From positions 1,783,378 through 1,847,377 of the forward strand of contig LR746264.1 of NCBI GenBank assembly GCA_902729315.2: a DNA stretch of 64,000 nucleotides, read 5' to 3'. Source of the DNA: Spirodela intermedia (lineage: Eukaryota > Streptophyta > Magnoliopsida > Alismatales > Araceae). The translations under genes and the position numbers were made by a program. Below the pieces are notes generated by a model. It saw nothing but the letters and a program-made list of their open reading frames with translations, did not search any database and was not told the DNA's origin. Shown here piece after piece: positions 1 to 15,000 of this stretch (its first letter is position 1; each line of letters begins with the position of its first letter).

Positions 1-3000
1 TTAACTATTTTGCTACGTAAACGAGATGTGTTTCAAAATATTCATGGCATGATCCAACACCCAACCAATAGAAGTAAATGCATACCTGCATGGTAACTAA
101 ACATCACCAATTCAACTAAACAAACATAATAATCGAACACAAGCATTGATATCAATAAAAGAAGAAGATAACTAAGAGTATGATTAAATGCATACCTGCA
201 TGGTAACTAGTTTCGAAAGTATCTCCATGACAAAATCAACCTGATTTAAACAGAAAAGTAAACAAACATGTATATTAGAACATCCTTTTTCAGAACCCAC
301 CCACTTTGCTTCTAGTAGAGAAACTGTCAAAAAAACAGTGAGAGACAGTGATAAAAAAGAAAAGCACCTTAATGCTCACGAAGTACGGAGTAATAAATGT
401 ATTTGTGCAGATGATTGAAAATAAAAATAAAAATGGAAGTAGATGATTCACATGCATTTGTTTGATACAGATTTTCAAATACCCAATTAGTTCTTTTTTT
501 CCTCAAACACCTTCACAGAGGCCTACATCAATGTCCTACAAATGAAAAAGTAAACAAACATATGGCATTGTGATGGCCTTGACAGAAGGAGAATGGTAGC
601 CAACATAACGGTAGTTAGAATGGTGGCACACTATGACACTATTTGAGGAAGTTAGCAGTCACCAACGGAGGCTGTGGCTAGGAATGAATCGGCAAAAGGA
701 CAATAGAAGAACAAGACTTACATAGGAACATTGCACCTACGGTTTCATAATCGTGCAATCACCCTAATTAATGATCGTGGAAATAGAGTTAACGAGGACA
801 TTTCGAATGAATTAGATGGAGAAAAGAAATATAGTCATGGCTCTGTGATAGTACGTAGGGCTTTAGCTTCAAGCAGTTCTGAAAATTTCGCTCCAATAAT
901 CACGGATACCACCTTACAGGAGCCAATCACATTCAAGGCTATATGATGAAATACTAATTCCATTTCACATGCCAGAATTATACTTGCCGCGTCGTGCACT
1001 ATTTTTCTGAGTAGTGTATGATACGATCACAACGATAACGTAAATAGACATGGAAAATATATTACTCCAAATATTGCACAAATTTCTGTAAGCCAAAAAG
1101 AAGTATTCCATATCAACGCACTTTGAAAAAAAACATTACCATAGCAGGAAAAGCATCGATAGCTTGAATGACAGTTCTCATAAAGAGCAGCGGTAAAGGA
1201 GTTCGTTTGATCTGAAAAAAAATCAATGTAAATAAGTAAGAATATTTCGCTTTTTAAAAATTGATCAAAAAAACTAATGGGAGCAAGAAAAGAAGAATAT
1301 ACAACAAGTCGAAACGAGAAATTAATAGAAAGGAAAAACTTTCCCTACACAAAATAAAAAGACTATCTACTATCATTTCTCAAGAATACTGGTGTCCCAA
1401 AATTCTACCTAGAATGTCACATAGTAAAAAATCAATCATGACCACCAAATCATTCTTCACCATCTCCGAAAAGAGGCACTTATCTCCAATTTCTAGTGAA
1501 CCCATCAGTCAGAATTTATGTTAGACTAACGATTCAAGATTGAATATATGTACCCTGCACCTACCAATTCATCGAGTGCTTTGACTAACACATGCTGAGT
1601 AAAAACTGTACGCTGCTCAAAACATGTGGTGCAAGCATCCATTATCTGCAGTATTCCATGAACATGCATTCAAAATCAAGCCACAAATAAAATATGGTAC
1701 TGACATTAAAATAAATTAGCCCTAACCTTTTTTAGAGGCACTCCATCCTTTTCAGGATTAATATCATGAATTGCCACCAGCACTTCTGCAGGAGTCAATG
1801 CTGGACCGGTATGGGCAGATCCCTGGTGCCAGAAACCACCAAATCGAGAAAAAAAATCTTGACTAACCAGATACGGAAACAATAGTTTCAGTTTAGTTTT
1901 AAATTCACATCATATAAATGGAGTCCACATAGTCTCGGTCTTATCACTTAGAGAAATAAAGGCAAAGCAGGATAGGCAATGCCAGATGTAAAACACCACG
2001 GTGACAATACAGAAGAAAAAAAGAAGAGACAAGGCGTGAGATGCCACATTGATAGCCAAAAAGGTTGAAGAAAAATGCATACAGACAAATTGAAAGGAAA
2101 CATACAACTACATGTATCTACAAGTGAGCAACTATTATCAAATAAGTGGCGAAACCATTTGATCTTGTGAAGAAATATCATCGAAAGATGGTATTAGTTA
2201 GAAGCGGAAAAAAAAAAGTTCTGCATAGTATAATCACGCGGACGGCTATTGGCCTATAGTTGACCATACTATTGGATCTACCAAGATAACAGTTCATTTC
2301 CAAAGTTAAGGAAGGAATATAGATCAGAATAATGATCTCCTTCTCCAGTAATACCTGTAATATGCGAGCAAGGGCTGTCTGGAACTTCTCTGTTGGAAGA
2401 TCAACAAGTCGAGGGAATATTGGCAAAACCTGGCACAAAATATTCAGAAAGCTATAAATTTTAAAATATGTCGCGCGTTATCTTCGTACTATTATAAAGC
2501 AATCAGATTGGTCAAAGATATCTTCATATTATAACGTAGATATAGGTACCCAGACAGGTTGTACTAGACTGGAACTGTATGATCAGGGTTGGGTGACGAA
2601 CCCCCTACAGGGAATTCTAGAAACACAAATGTATACTGGAAACATATATTCCTAGAAACACAAATAAAATGCATAAAACCAGTCAAAGCCGGACATTTAT
2701 TATTGTAAAAAAATTAAGACTACATTTGCAATTTGAGAATATATCAGCAAGACTATCAGTTCGCATAACATGCATGTCATTTTCATAACCATCAAATAAA
2801 TCCCTATTGGATGTTAATATGCGTGACGAACAGAGCACATGACTCTGTTTCATTTCAATACCGCAATGATATCACAGACTTGCGAAATCATCGGTCATCC
2901 AACAATGCTACGGGTATTATGCAGTTTATAGCCTAGATATCAATCCAATATCAAGGTCGTCCGACTAAGTTCTTGGCAAGTAACCACACAGATAATTGTA

Positions 3001-6000
3001 TTCAACAATTACATCAACAGAATAGATGGATCCTCAGAACTTATTCATGGTGCCTACTCTTCAGCCTAGAAGATGAATGAAGAAAAATGAAACATAAGCC
3101 ACTTGAAGTCATTAAGAAACAATTTTTTAAAAAAAACTATGCCCTTCTCCACCCACCACTGTCCATTAATAAAAGCCACGGCGAAATGTACAGTTGTCCC
3201 AAAAGAACCCCAAATGTACAAAGCAGTATACTTTTGTAAAATGACGTCATAGTCCCCTGTCTCCATGAGTACAGTCCCCTCACCAAAATGGCTGAAGAAA
3301 TTATTCATCCCACCTCTTTATTTTTACAACCTAATCTTATTCCATACGAAACTGAAAATCTTCCCATCCGAACCACTGTACGTGACCTAAAATATGCAGC
3401 TCCCCCATGACCTACCGAAACAAACAAGAAATTTTAGCAAAAAGAACAATACAATACTCCTTCCAAAAACGTTCAAAGTCTTATTTTTTGGCATCATTTC
3501 TCCCTTCCTATAGAAAGAAAGCAATGAATTTACAAAGACGGGAGAGTTATAACACAAGAAAAATACACAATTCGCACAGTATTCTGGTCCTATCTTTCAG
3601 AGACCACAGATAACCAGATTATCTAAAACAACTAGATCTGATCATCACTATTTCAACCGTTATTCAATCTGGACATAAATTCCACCTCTGAAGGTAAACA
3701 TTGAGGCAAAGTAGACCATGAGATCTACGCTTATCTTCAGATAAATATTTCAATTTACAAAGTCTGTGCAATCAAGGCATTCAAGTTCAGTCAGTTTTAA
3801 CCCAAAAAATGCATATTACTTTACTCCTCTGGTTACCCAAAATATTAGGTTTGACTTAGGAAAGAAATATTTAAGTAAGGAGCGCAACTTCTGATCTTTC
3901 TTTTATACACCTCTCAACTTACTGGCCAATCCTCAGTGCACCTACTGTTCAAAGATGCAGATCACGAATCATTTAGAATGACGAATCCCAAAAGCAAGTC
4001 TACAAGGATGAGCCAGTTAAAATCAAAATCGCAACTCAACTAATCCCTAAGATAAGCAAGCGACTAAACCTAGAGAAAAAAAGGACAACCACATGGACCT
4101 GTTATGCAATTATATTCTGATAGAGGATGATACTGGAAATCATATGCTCCTAAGGTACCGGTCTAGTCAAATCACAGTCCAGGGGGGGGCGTCCTAGGTT
4201 TAAATATTCCAGAGGCATTTCCGGAAAAAAATTCATGCCTCTTAAGCTTTTGAACTTTTGCACACAGAAGATCCTTTTGTTGAAACAATGCTTTAATTAC
4301 AAACAAGGATAGCCATGGACAAGACAATTTACTTCCGTAAACAGCACTCTACCCATCGCATGCGATATATCCAAAATACCATCCTCATACTATCAATAAA
4401 CTAGCATTGAACATTCTCAATACTATCTCATGTTATTCATTGCATGAAATTGAAAAAAATGTCTAATCATGGATAAACATTTGGAATACCATCTGTACAA
4501 GCAGAAACGGAGATTCAAAGAAATTAAGAAAATTATGTTCAACATATGGCACATAAAATCACTATTTTTGGAGGCAGAACACAGATTTAACATAGATGAC
4601 AGCATACTAGAAATTTGTCTTATTAGGCAATAGAACCTAAAAGTTTATTAAAATCAAGCAGATGGATAATTAAGAGCATAATTTAAATTGAAGGAACACA
4701 AATCTAACCTCATCTTTTGAGAGTGATGATAGTATTGGAATAAGAATCGCAGCATCCTGAAAGGAATCAAAGCATGAGTTTTGCTTAAGGACCCAATGAA
4801 ACTCAACCCAGAAAGATAGTCAAGCTCATAACCTTTAATTTACTCTGATGCAATTGTTTGACCGTGGTAATCAAATCAGCAGAAGGAGTCATCTCCTCCG
4901 TCAGAACTTGCAGTACCTTGAAGGAGAAAATAGCACAATGATTGTATCAATGACAGAGATTTCAGAGGACAACAAATAATTAACACCTAGAAACTTACCA
5001 GCGCCATGAGATTTTCACTTCCATCCGGAAAAACAGAGATTATATGCAGCAGTTCAGGGCAAGAGGGCCCTAGCTTCCGGGCAAGGTCAGAAACATGCCA
5101 ATGTATAGACTGCAAGATTTCAACAAATGTCAATTGCATTTACAGGTACATGTGAGATTAAAAAAAAAAGTTTCATAAGCAAAATTTAGACAATACCTGC
5201 TTGACAACTTTTGGAGCCCTTCCATAAACGTCAAACACAAGTTGAAGGAGTTGTGGTTTCTGCAAAAAGCACCCACCCACACCATCAGAGTATAAGATCT
5301 CAGAAAGATGTGAATTTGGAAGAACGAGACTAAACCGCAATGATCATGCCAGACCTTGATACATAAAGCAAAGAACAATGAAGAGTATTTCTGAGCTTGA
5401 GTTAAGGACACGGCCGGAGTAGTCGGAGAGGTAAGTTGTGCATTTCTACTATTTTCACCTTCTACGGGACCAGAGTCTAACATCCGAGAATCATTAATAG
5501 ATGATTCCTGACTTTCAACCTTCAAAGAATAAAACAAAAACAATAAACATTAATCAAAACCAGGAGAAATATAGACCAAATATTCTCATCCTAGAAACTC
5601 TTTTTTATCACCAAACTTGCAGTGGATTTGATAGGTTTCTTCTACCAAAAGAAAAATAAAATTAAAAGGATCATTACTGAAACATAAAAATCATAGTGTC
5701 TAAAAATTTATGATTGAAATTTATCATAATCGATCGCAGAAACTTAAATTCATTATAGCTACTCAATGGTACACAAAGTTATCCGGATGATTCTGCTCTT
5801 CAAAGAGAGAATAAATACTTAAGACTATGCCCATACACATGACAAATACAAATCATTATCCCGAGTACAAGTGCCAATACACGTGACAAATACAATATCT
5901 TCTGGATATTGTATTACACCAAGAATAAGGGATCAATTAAGGAACCTCAGTGACAATATCTTCTGGAAGAGAACCTCAGTGACAATACTTACATTATCAA

Positions 6001-9000
6001 AGCAACTGTCCACAGAGAAATAAGGAAAGAGACTTACAGAAATCAATTAAGGAGAAAAAAAGAAGCGAATCACGGAATAAACAATTAGGAGATCTAAGGA
6101 GCTGAAGACAATTTTGCCTCTTGATAAAGTAAGATACCATGCGCCAGTTCTGATGGGATTTGTGAAACACGAGGAGTATCAACTGCGACTTCCAATCAAG
6201 CCAATATCACGTGATGTTACCATGAAAAAATATTGATTACAAAAGTGAATGTAGAAAGAGGATATGACAATTGCTATGAATTTAGGGCATTTGGTAGTGG
6301 ACTTTACTCTCCTATATGTGATGTCATCTACAAAGGATATATTAAATTGAAGAGATTGGTGAAAAATCAAACAAATGCTTGACAATACAATATCATGATG
6401 GAGTTGAAAGCTGCATCATCTTGGGAGATCATGAAATCCTCCCTTATATTAAGATTGAAAACTGGATGCCATCATCTAAAGGATAGGTACAATCATCCTG
6501 GTTATTATGTCAAGCTTATCCACCTATTACTGATCCCAGTTCAGGACAATAAATGCTGTCATTAGAGGCCTAAAAGCAACACAAGGAAAATGGTATGATA
6601 TTAACCTGAAAAGAAAAGGATACCGTTAAAGGAATTAAGATTTTGACATTTACATCTGCAACCTTACTAAGATGTGTTGAAACGTATGGAAATTGAGAGC
6701 TGAAAAAGGGTTCCATGGATAGAGTGAATCAATATACGTTATTGTCAGTTGGGGATGGTTGTACACTACTTGAATAATAGCCACTTAAATCGAACTCTGT
6801 CTTCCTGATTTATTTCATGCACAAGTTTTCAAGAATAAACGGTATTTTATTATGTATTTATCAAATAGTTGATCCCTATTAAATATTGCTGAAGATTTTT
6901 ATGCTAACTCCTATTTGCTGAGCATTCACCCAAGTGTCTTATGCAACACAAAGTATGTTCTGTTTACATTTCGCCATTTGTGCAACCACAAAGGATGTTT
7001 CCTCATTTGTGTGAACGTGAGCAGCATTCACATGAAACATGGAAGAAGAAGAGTTGTTAGGGAGGGTGAGAACTAGAGTTGCTTATCAAGGGATATAGAC
7101 TTGCGCCAAGAGCTCTCGTAAGAGGAGGGAAATGCAAACTTCCAATTTAGCAGGTCTGGATGCATCATACAGCCTTCAACATTTTAGAGAAAATTGGGGA
7201 GCTGGTACACAGAGAACTTGACATTTAGAACACAATGAGTATACATATCCAGTTGCCTTCTTTTCTTTATTTTAATGAATATCCGGTTTTACGAACGTGA
7301 AAAAAATAATCAATCAGTATCACCCCCTTTGACGAGTTTAAACTATGTAAATTTGACACTAACTATTTTGATACATTTTGGCAGTCGCTTAGAAGATGTT
7401 TTTGGCTTTCTTAAGCAAAAATAAGCAGTTCTAGTTCACATCTTTTCCGACAAATTATCCAATCTGAATCTTCACTAGATTTGAATTTAAGTAAAGAAGT
7501 AGCTAACCAGAAGCTAGTGCATGGAAACATTTTCATACCTCCATTCCTTGTTCAGAAGAGGGCCTCAGAGTGAGATCTTTGTCTGGTACTCGTTGATCCA
7601 CAAGTGACAGAATTGTATTTTTGGCAAATTGCTCTATGCTTTCTGTCACAAAGCTGAGCGGATGAAGTTTGTTTGCAACCTGGGTGGTAAGACTAGTAAG
7701 AAAAATAGTAAAAATGAACTAATTCTTCAAGGCAAGGTTACGAGAAGTTTAAAAATTCAAGGAACAGTACCAGTCGAATAGCCTTCCCACGTACTTCATC
7801 CTGAGAATCGACAGCACACTGAAACCAAAGAGAGATCACCAATTTCAAGATCAAAATATCCATCAACTTCTCACCTTTCCCAAAACAAGACGAGTGTATT
7901 TCCATTTCTAACACAAATATTACGGCCCATGGAGGTAAAAACAAAATCCCAAGAAAACCAAAGAGAGATCACCAATTTATCATCTCCACATGTGCATGGC
8001 GCTGTTCCATCACATAGAAACGTCACTCAATATCTCACTTCACAATTTTTAATGAAGTCTGAATTTTTTTAGGAACATGGAGGCAGAGGAAGAACTGACA
8101 TGTAAACAATTCCTTTCCGTTGAATGAAATACTCAGTCAGAGATTTGACGATTAATACCAAACCAACTGTAGGCTAGATCTAGATTACTTATTCACTTCA
8201 CAGTCACACGAAAAAATCTGTCACGTCCACGTACAGGCATTCATTCAAGTTGTTCCTTTACTCAGTAGACACCTAAATGCACCCAACCGGAATCCATACC
8301 TGACCAACAGATAGACATTTTAATCAGCATATTTCTTCCCACTGTTTTAGCACTTGGTGCCGAATTCAAAGGAGATGACTCAGTTTAGAATCCTACTGAC
8401 AATCTTGTGCCAACTATTCTATTCAATTCGCAGCAACAGGGTTTGAAATTGATTTAAAGTACAAGCTATTGATTATTCACTGGATGCAGTAAATGGTCGA
8501 TGAGAGTGGCATTTACTTGAAGAGTCAACTAACGGTAGCATGTATCATACGTATGTCATCCACTGCCACCATCCGAGAACAGAATAAAAAATGTGGTGAC
8601 TCTACAACTTCGGAAAACATGGGTCGTGTGGACTATTGCCCCCATATAGAAATCCTTTCACATACTTACACACATACTTGGATATTCCTTTATTTATTTT
8701 CAATGCTTAAATGGTTTCAAGGAACCATCCATCTTCAAGTAAATTGCATACATATATCACAATAGGTGTGGCTATGGTATTCATTCAGAAAAATATATTA
8801 GTATACATTAAAGAATCAATAAATAACCCAACATAACTTTCAACTTCATCGAGATCATGAATGAAGTGACAAACAAGAATCCAAATCCATTCGAAAATGC
8901 AATGACAAAGATCAACCTCATTACCCCCCCCAGTCAATCACTCAACATACAGGCAGATTAGTTGTCAAATTGACTCATTAATAACTACTTCATTCAGCAG

Positions 9001-12000
9001 CCAACGACCACAAATCTTACACAAATATATCAATCTCTTCAAAAGATAGCTGTAAAACTAAAAATTATTACCATACAACCCAAATACCAGACAATTCAGA
9101 ATACCTTCAAAGCAATGTTCAAACAAGTTTGTCGAGTGTGCGGTCGCATTAAAATCAAGCTCCATACAGCACCAAGACCCTGTGTAATACGGTCCCCTTC
9201 TCGGGTATCTTTCCCTTGGTGATCATGTCCCAGGGTACGGCAAAGGTCTTCCAATAATTTCATGATAGAATCCGGCAAAAGTGGAGCTTCATTAAGAAGT
9301 CTACTAAATGATTTGTCGGAAGCAGGTAAGATGTTGCACAAGAACTTTGCCTGGAAGTAATGGTATGGAAATGTTTATCTTCTGGGACGAAAGAAAGCGG
9401 CATGGAAAGGACTGGCTTGAAAAATACTTACTACACCAAGCAGAAACTTTTCATAGATACCAGTAGCAGAAGAGTCACACTGTTCCTTTGTGTCAGAAAC
9501 AATGACTGAGTGCAAATGATACAGGATGTACATTGCTAGCTCATGACCCTGAAATAATAAGCATTCAAAGATTTGCGTGTATGACAAACAACTAATAATC
9601 TATGCTTTCTAAACACGTTCACTAAATAGAGAAGTAAAAACCTCGAAAGTCTGCAAGAGCTTTTTTAGAAATACAAAAAAAATACTTTAAGAGAAGATAA
9701 GAGCCACAAACTGAAATGGACGTTACAAAAGGGATATCAGAGCTATCATGAAATTTTCAGGGATAAAAAAAAGTGGAAAACTTTAAAAAAATTCAGACTC
9801 TGAGAACAAGAAAAAATAGTCAGAACAGTGGATAACCATCAAATGAATTGTTTCTGATTAATCTATGCCTTATTATCTTAGTACAGACATACCAAAGTAT
9901 AAAATTGGTACTTTTTTTACTATGCAACTTCCCTCCAGTTCAAATGTATTTGTTCTCATTCTCCACCTCCCTACTGACCATCACCCCTTTCTCTGAAGAA
10001 TATATCGACTCATAATAATCAAGCAAATAAATCCAAAATGTCCCTTTCACAAACTTTGTCAGTCTCTATGTCTATAAAACAAGTTCGTCACCCTCACTTC
10101 TCACCATCCTGTCAAAAAACTTCCATGTAATCATCTTTTATTTTCTCCATCCACACACCATTCTGTTCTTTCGAACACGGGGACTCGATGATTTAAGCAA
10201 CCTGAGTCATTCATGTTGGCAACCCAAGGTGCAAGAGCAATATGTGAGCCTCTGGAAATTTCTAGGGAGCGATAAATGAATGAGATAGTCGTTTAGATCA
10301 TTTTTTTACTCACATAAATTTCAGGTGTAAACAGCAAGTTTGCAACATGAATAAAAAAAACCCGTTTACACCAGAGCTAGTTCTGAAAATGTTCCTTGGG
10401 CATCATTCTTCCGTCTGCAGCATAATAGAGCCAAACCGTATCGTTTCTCTGAGACAACCACGTATTTAAGAGAATATGGTAGAAGTTTGACATGTAAAAG
10501 CCGCCAAAACAAGGTATGTAATCCTACAATCAAATACCCAATGATACTGTGACAAAGTAGACTCTAATCCACACCTGTTACCAGGAAGTTACTGGGTTAA
10601 CTTGTGAATTAATGCCAGTCAGTAATCTTCTTTAACGTTCTATAGTTGTGACTTATCCTATGTTAAAAGCCACCACATGTAATGAGGACAACGTCCACCA
10701 ATTGCTGCAAATAAACATAATGGTTCCACTCACATATCTACTACCTGCAGGACTACGTTCATAATAGCCACCTCTCTTAAGCCCAAATCTAAAAAGCATC
10801 CTGACCTGGAAACCCATTACAAAAACATATTTTTTTACTGCCAACAAACTGCTAACAGTTCACATATATATAGTGTGGCCCAAACAGAAAAGACAATACC
10901 CACATCAGACTTCATAGTCAAGAAAGTGGCCTTTCTCAATACCCAACGTCCATAGCCACTCATATCTTTAACCACCAGGATGATATACTCCAGGCAAAGG
11001 CAACAGGATTCAAATGAGCGCATCGGAGGCAGTCTAGTCATCCTAATTAGCTTCATTGTAAACTAGAATATCCTCAACGGCCCAAAAATATAGCCTTGTT
11101 TTCACAAAGATCGTAGCATAGTCATCCCCTTTCTAGAATCGACCAAGTCTGCAATTAAACTGGAATCGCCAGTGTCAAATCAGAGTTAGTGGAGGTTTCT
11201 GACTCCACAAGATCAAATGATTGAAGGCCTGGCCTGCACTAGGCTATACTCAACGAGGACCTAAAGTTTCTTACGGAGGGAGAGAAGAAAAACAATAAAT
11301 ATTCCCATGTTAGATGTAAAGCGTATAATATAGACGATCAGAACAAAAAACAAAATTACATCCTCATTCCCATTCCATCATGATTTGGTGGTGGCAATGA
11401 TTATAATAAACATAATGCAGGAAATGGGAAACCTCATGAGCGAATAATAACTCTTCCAAAATTTAAATACAACTGCTCTGAAGAGAAACCTCAATAATAT
11501 GGTTGATGATTTAACTGAAAAAAAGAAATCAAATGAAAAATAAATTCCCGAACCAATACAACATACCTTCTGATGATGATAATCTTTAACAATATACTTC
11601 TCCAACATATCAATGATATCACCACTGGCATCAACCTGTTAATTAATTGTGAAGAGAAAAGATAAATAAATTTTCATAAAGGTAACACAAGATCCACATT
11701 TCTAAAACACATGGAAAAATAAAAAAAATAGGCTATTAAAGTATTATTAGCCCTGGATTAGTTTGTCGTTTGTACGAGATGGCATTGACAATCTTAGGAA
11801 GGTAGAAAGTATCGTCCTTCAGAAAACCATAATATGTCGCATCCATCACTATTTTGCTACATATAATTCCACATTTCCATACTCCACCCTTTGACTAAGT
11901 TGCATGGAAGCATTGACACTTATTCTACTCAAATAGATTTTCAAATTAAGAGTAACTCCAAAAAGTTTACAAATTATCCCCATTGAAGATAATATGAATG

Positions 12001-15000
12001 GGGTGTAAGCCTATTTTCTCATTTTTTAACCCGGATTAGCTTTTCATTTGTGTATGATGGTACTGACAATGTTCGAAAGAAAGATTCGTCCTCATAATAA
12101 CCACAATATGCAATATACATCATTAATTTCCTTTATGTAATTCCATGTTATTCATACTTCACCCTTTGAAAAAAAGTCCATGGAAGCACAAATGCATATT
12201 CTGCTCAATAGTTTTTCAATCTGGAATAACTCTGAACAGTTCGCGATTGTTTCCATTGAATATCATAGAAATGAGTGTAAACCCATCCTCTCATGTTCTA
12301 CCTAAATAGACCATCCTACTAAATTATCAACTCTTCACGGATATCATGGACGTGAATTTTCCTGGGAAATAAGAGCCTGTAATTTCTGTCATAAACAAAC
12401 AATCCATTCCATCCATGAGATTATCCATAGTAGAAATAGCTAAAGATGCAAAGTTCATTATCAACGAAGTTCGAAACATCACTACGTATATTTTATAATG
12501 TTTAGATGCTAGCAGATATCTGCAAAAAGCACTTAAATAATGAAATCTACTTTAATCAAGGGATCAAATTGGCTCATAAAGACTGCAGACTTAAACTAAC
12601 AGGCCATACTTACAAGTCATTAGAAGAGTTCCTAGAGGAGAACGAGTTAATTTATTCAGAATTAAGGGGAACGATGGTAGTTTTTTTCTGAGGGACTTAT
12701 AAACACAGTGAGCAATTCTTTGTCACAAGCACAATCATCCAAATAATGAGGCCTTTAGAGATTGAAGGAAGACGATATTGATGAGTAAGATTTTGTTTAC
12801 CTACGGAGTGAACACAAGTACCACAAAACAGAGAATCAGTGGGAACAGGTCGTATTACCTGCAGCTCTACGGACAGTATTGTGAAGAGAAATATGAGGAA
12901 ATGTCCAACATATAAAACCGTATCCAGGCATTTATCATAAGAGCCATGATAACACTAACACTGGGTGGTTGTTGCTAACATCAGAGAAATTTCAGCGACC
13001 AACACTGATTAAAATCATCCATTTGTATGCTATAAAACGCTGAGCATTTTTTTAAATTCGCGAGTTTCCCTCTAGATTTGAATGGGTGCATTTTCAACGA
13101 TGAGCGGCCCTAAGCTGTACGCTGTTTTCAATGAAACTTGCCTTGCAATCTTCTAGGTCAAATGTTGTAAGGCAGCGTGATAAAGATTGTGTTAATATGG
13201 TAACAGGAACAGAAAGCGTACACAGAGGCAAGGGAAACAAATAAAATCTAGACGAATCATATGACAATTATGTAGATTGGGCGGCCAAAACTAGGACAGA
13301 AATATAAGAAAAGGTTCCAAGCAATGGAAGGATTTTTAGGTCTATTCTCCTACATTAGATTCACGAACTATGCCAAACTCCCCGGTAAAACTTTTCACAC
13401 GAATACAGATCCACACAGATGATATGAGAGAGAAAGCCTCTACCTGTGAAACTAAGCGAGCAAGTAAACACAGGCGTTCATGAGTATAGCCTGTAGCTCG
13501 GGTTACCTTGTAGGATTCAGTAATACGTGCAACTGCTAATGCACTCAATGATTTTCTCTGCTCATCAGTCAAATCAATAAAAAGTGGAGGCGAGGGCAAT
13601 TCATGAGCAGGTTCTTCGGAGACTAGTGCACTAGAAACAGTGGAAGAATGATCAGGTTCTAACATGGAAACATCTACACTATCATTTCCAGTTGTTTCTG
13701 ATGGGGTCAACGTTTCCAATTCTGGCTCAACATGAATGGGAGACCCAGGTACATCTGAAATGGCTTGAACAGCTGAAGACCGCCCCTTCTCCAAAGTCTG
13801 ATCCAGTATAGCAGGACTTTCTTCTAAAGTCGATTTATCATCTGGCAGCGTAGAAATATCCGAAACGGCTACCTCGCTCTTTGAAATCAAGGGCACCAAG
13901 CTACTATCAGTCTTCATGGCGACAGGACTTGGCATAGCTCTACCTGTTAAACCATCAAGCCCAGGTTGGACATCAGAGTCGGTCTCCATGTTTGAGCCAA
14001 CCGGCTGTGCTCCAACAGTAGCAGTTGATCGACGCGGATCAAGGCGGCGCGGATCCTAAAAAAGTCAGCAATAAAACTTGACTATTACACAGTTTTTAGA
14101 ACTGAAAATCGAAAAATTCTAGCCACATATTCTGATAAAGTATAGGTTATTACTCTTCGTGGGTCACGCTTAGCCTCAGCCACAGTGTTAGGCGCTGGAG
14201 GCGTATCAGGTGTTGATGTACTTAAATTAAACCCACTGGTAGGGGATGACAAAATTTGTGAAGACATATCAGAAGTGTCAACAGTAGCTGTAGCAGCCAA
14301 TGATGGAACTGTTTGAAGGGTAGAATCAGGTGAGGAGGTTCTTTCCAATCTGCCACATAGCGGTGATGGAGTTTTTGGTAAATATTTCATATTAACAATT
14401 ACCATATCTGCTAACAAATCTGCCTGCATTTGTGATATCAGAATATCAAGAGATTCTGCCCCTCTTTCCCCTTCAGCTAATAGTGCACCAACCATCACAA
14501 TCATTTGTTCAGCAGGGGTCAAATCACTATCCAGCAAAGATAACTTTGATGAAAACCCATTTGCTGCATCTACACTGCCATCATCAACATCTCGCGCCAA
14601 ATCCTTAGCCAACGGAACAGAAGCAGCAGAGCTCACAGTCACACCATGACGTGCTCTTTTCGCAAGCACATCATCAGGAAATGGGATACCATCATTGGCC
14701 AGCATCATAGACCTCTTTGAAATGGTATCACCAGGGACAAGTGGCTGACCAGATGTTCTATCATCCTGTCATCATAAAAAAATACTTTGTTGATAAATTT
14801 AAATAATTTACCTGCTAAAGCATAAGACTATAAATGGTATAGAGAAAGCACCTTAGAGAGCCGTGCATCTCGAGATATGTGCTCTGCATTCTTTGCCATT
14901 TTGTCAATTTGCCGAATAATATGTTCAGTTGCTTCTCCTGGATTCAACGATCTCAGAGCTCGAATTAACTTTTCTCGTGACTAACATAGAATAACGATTA

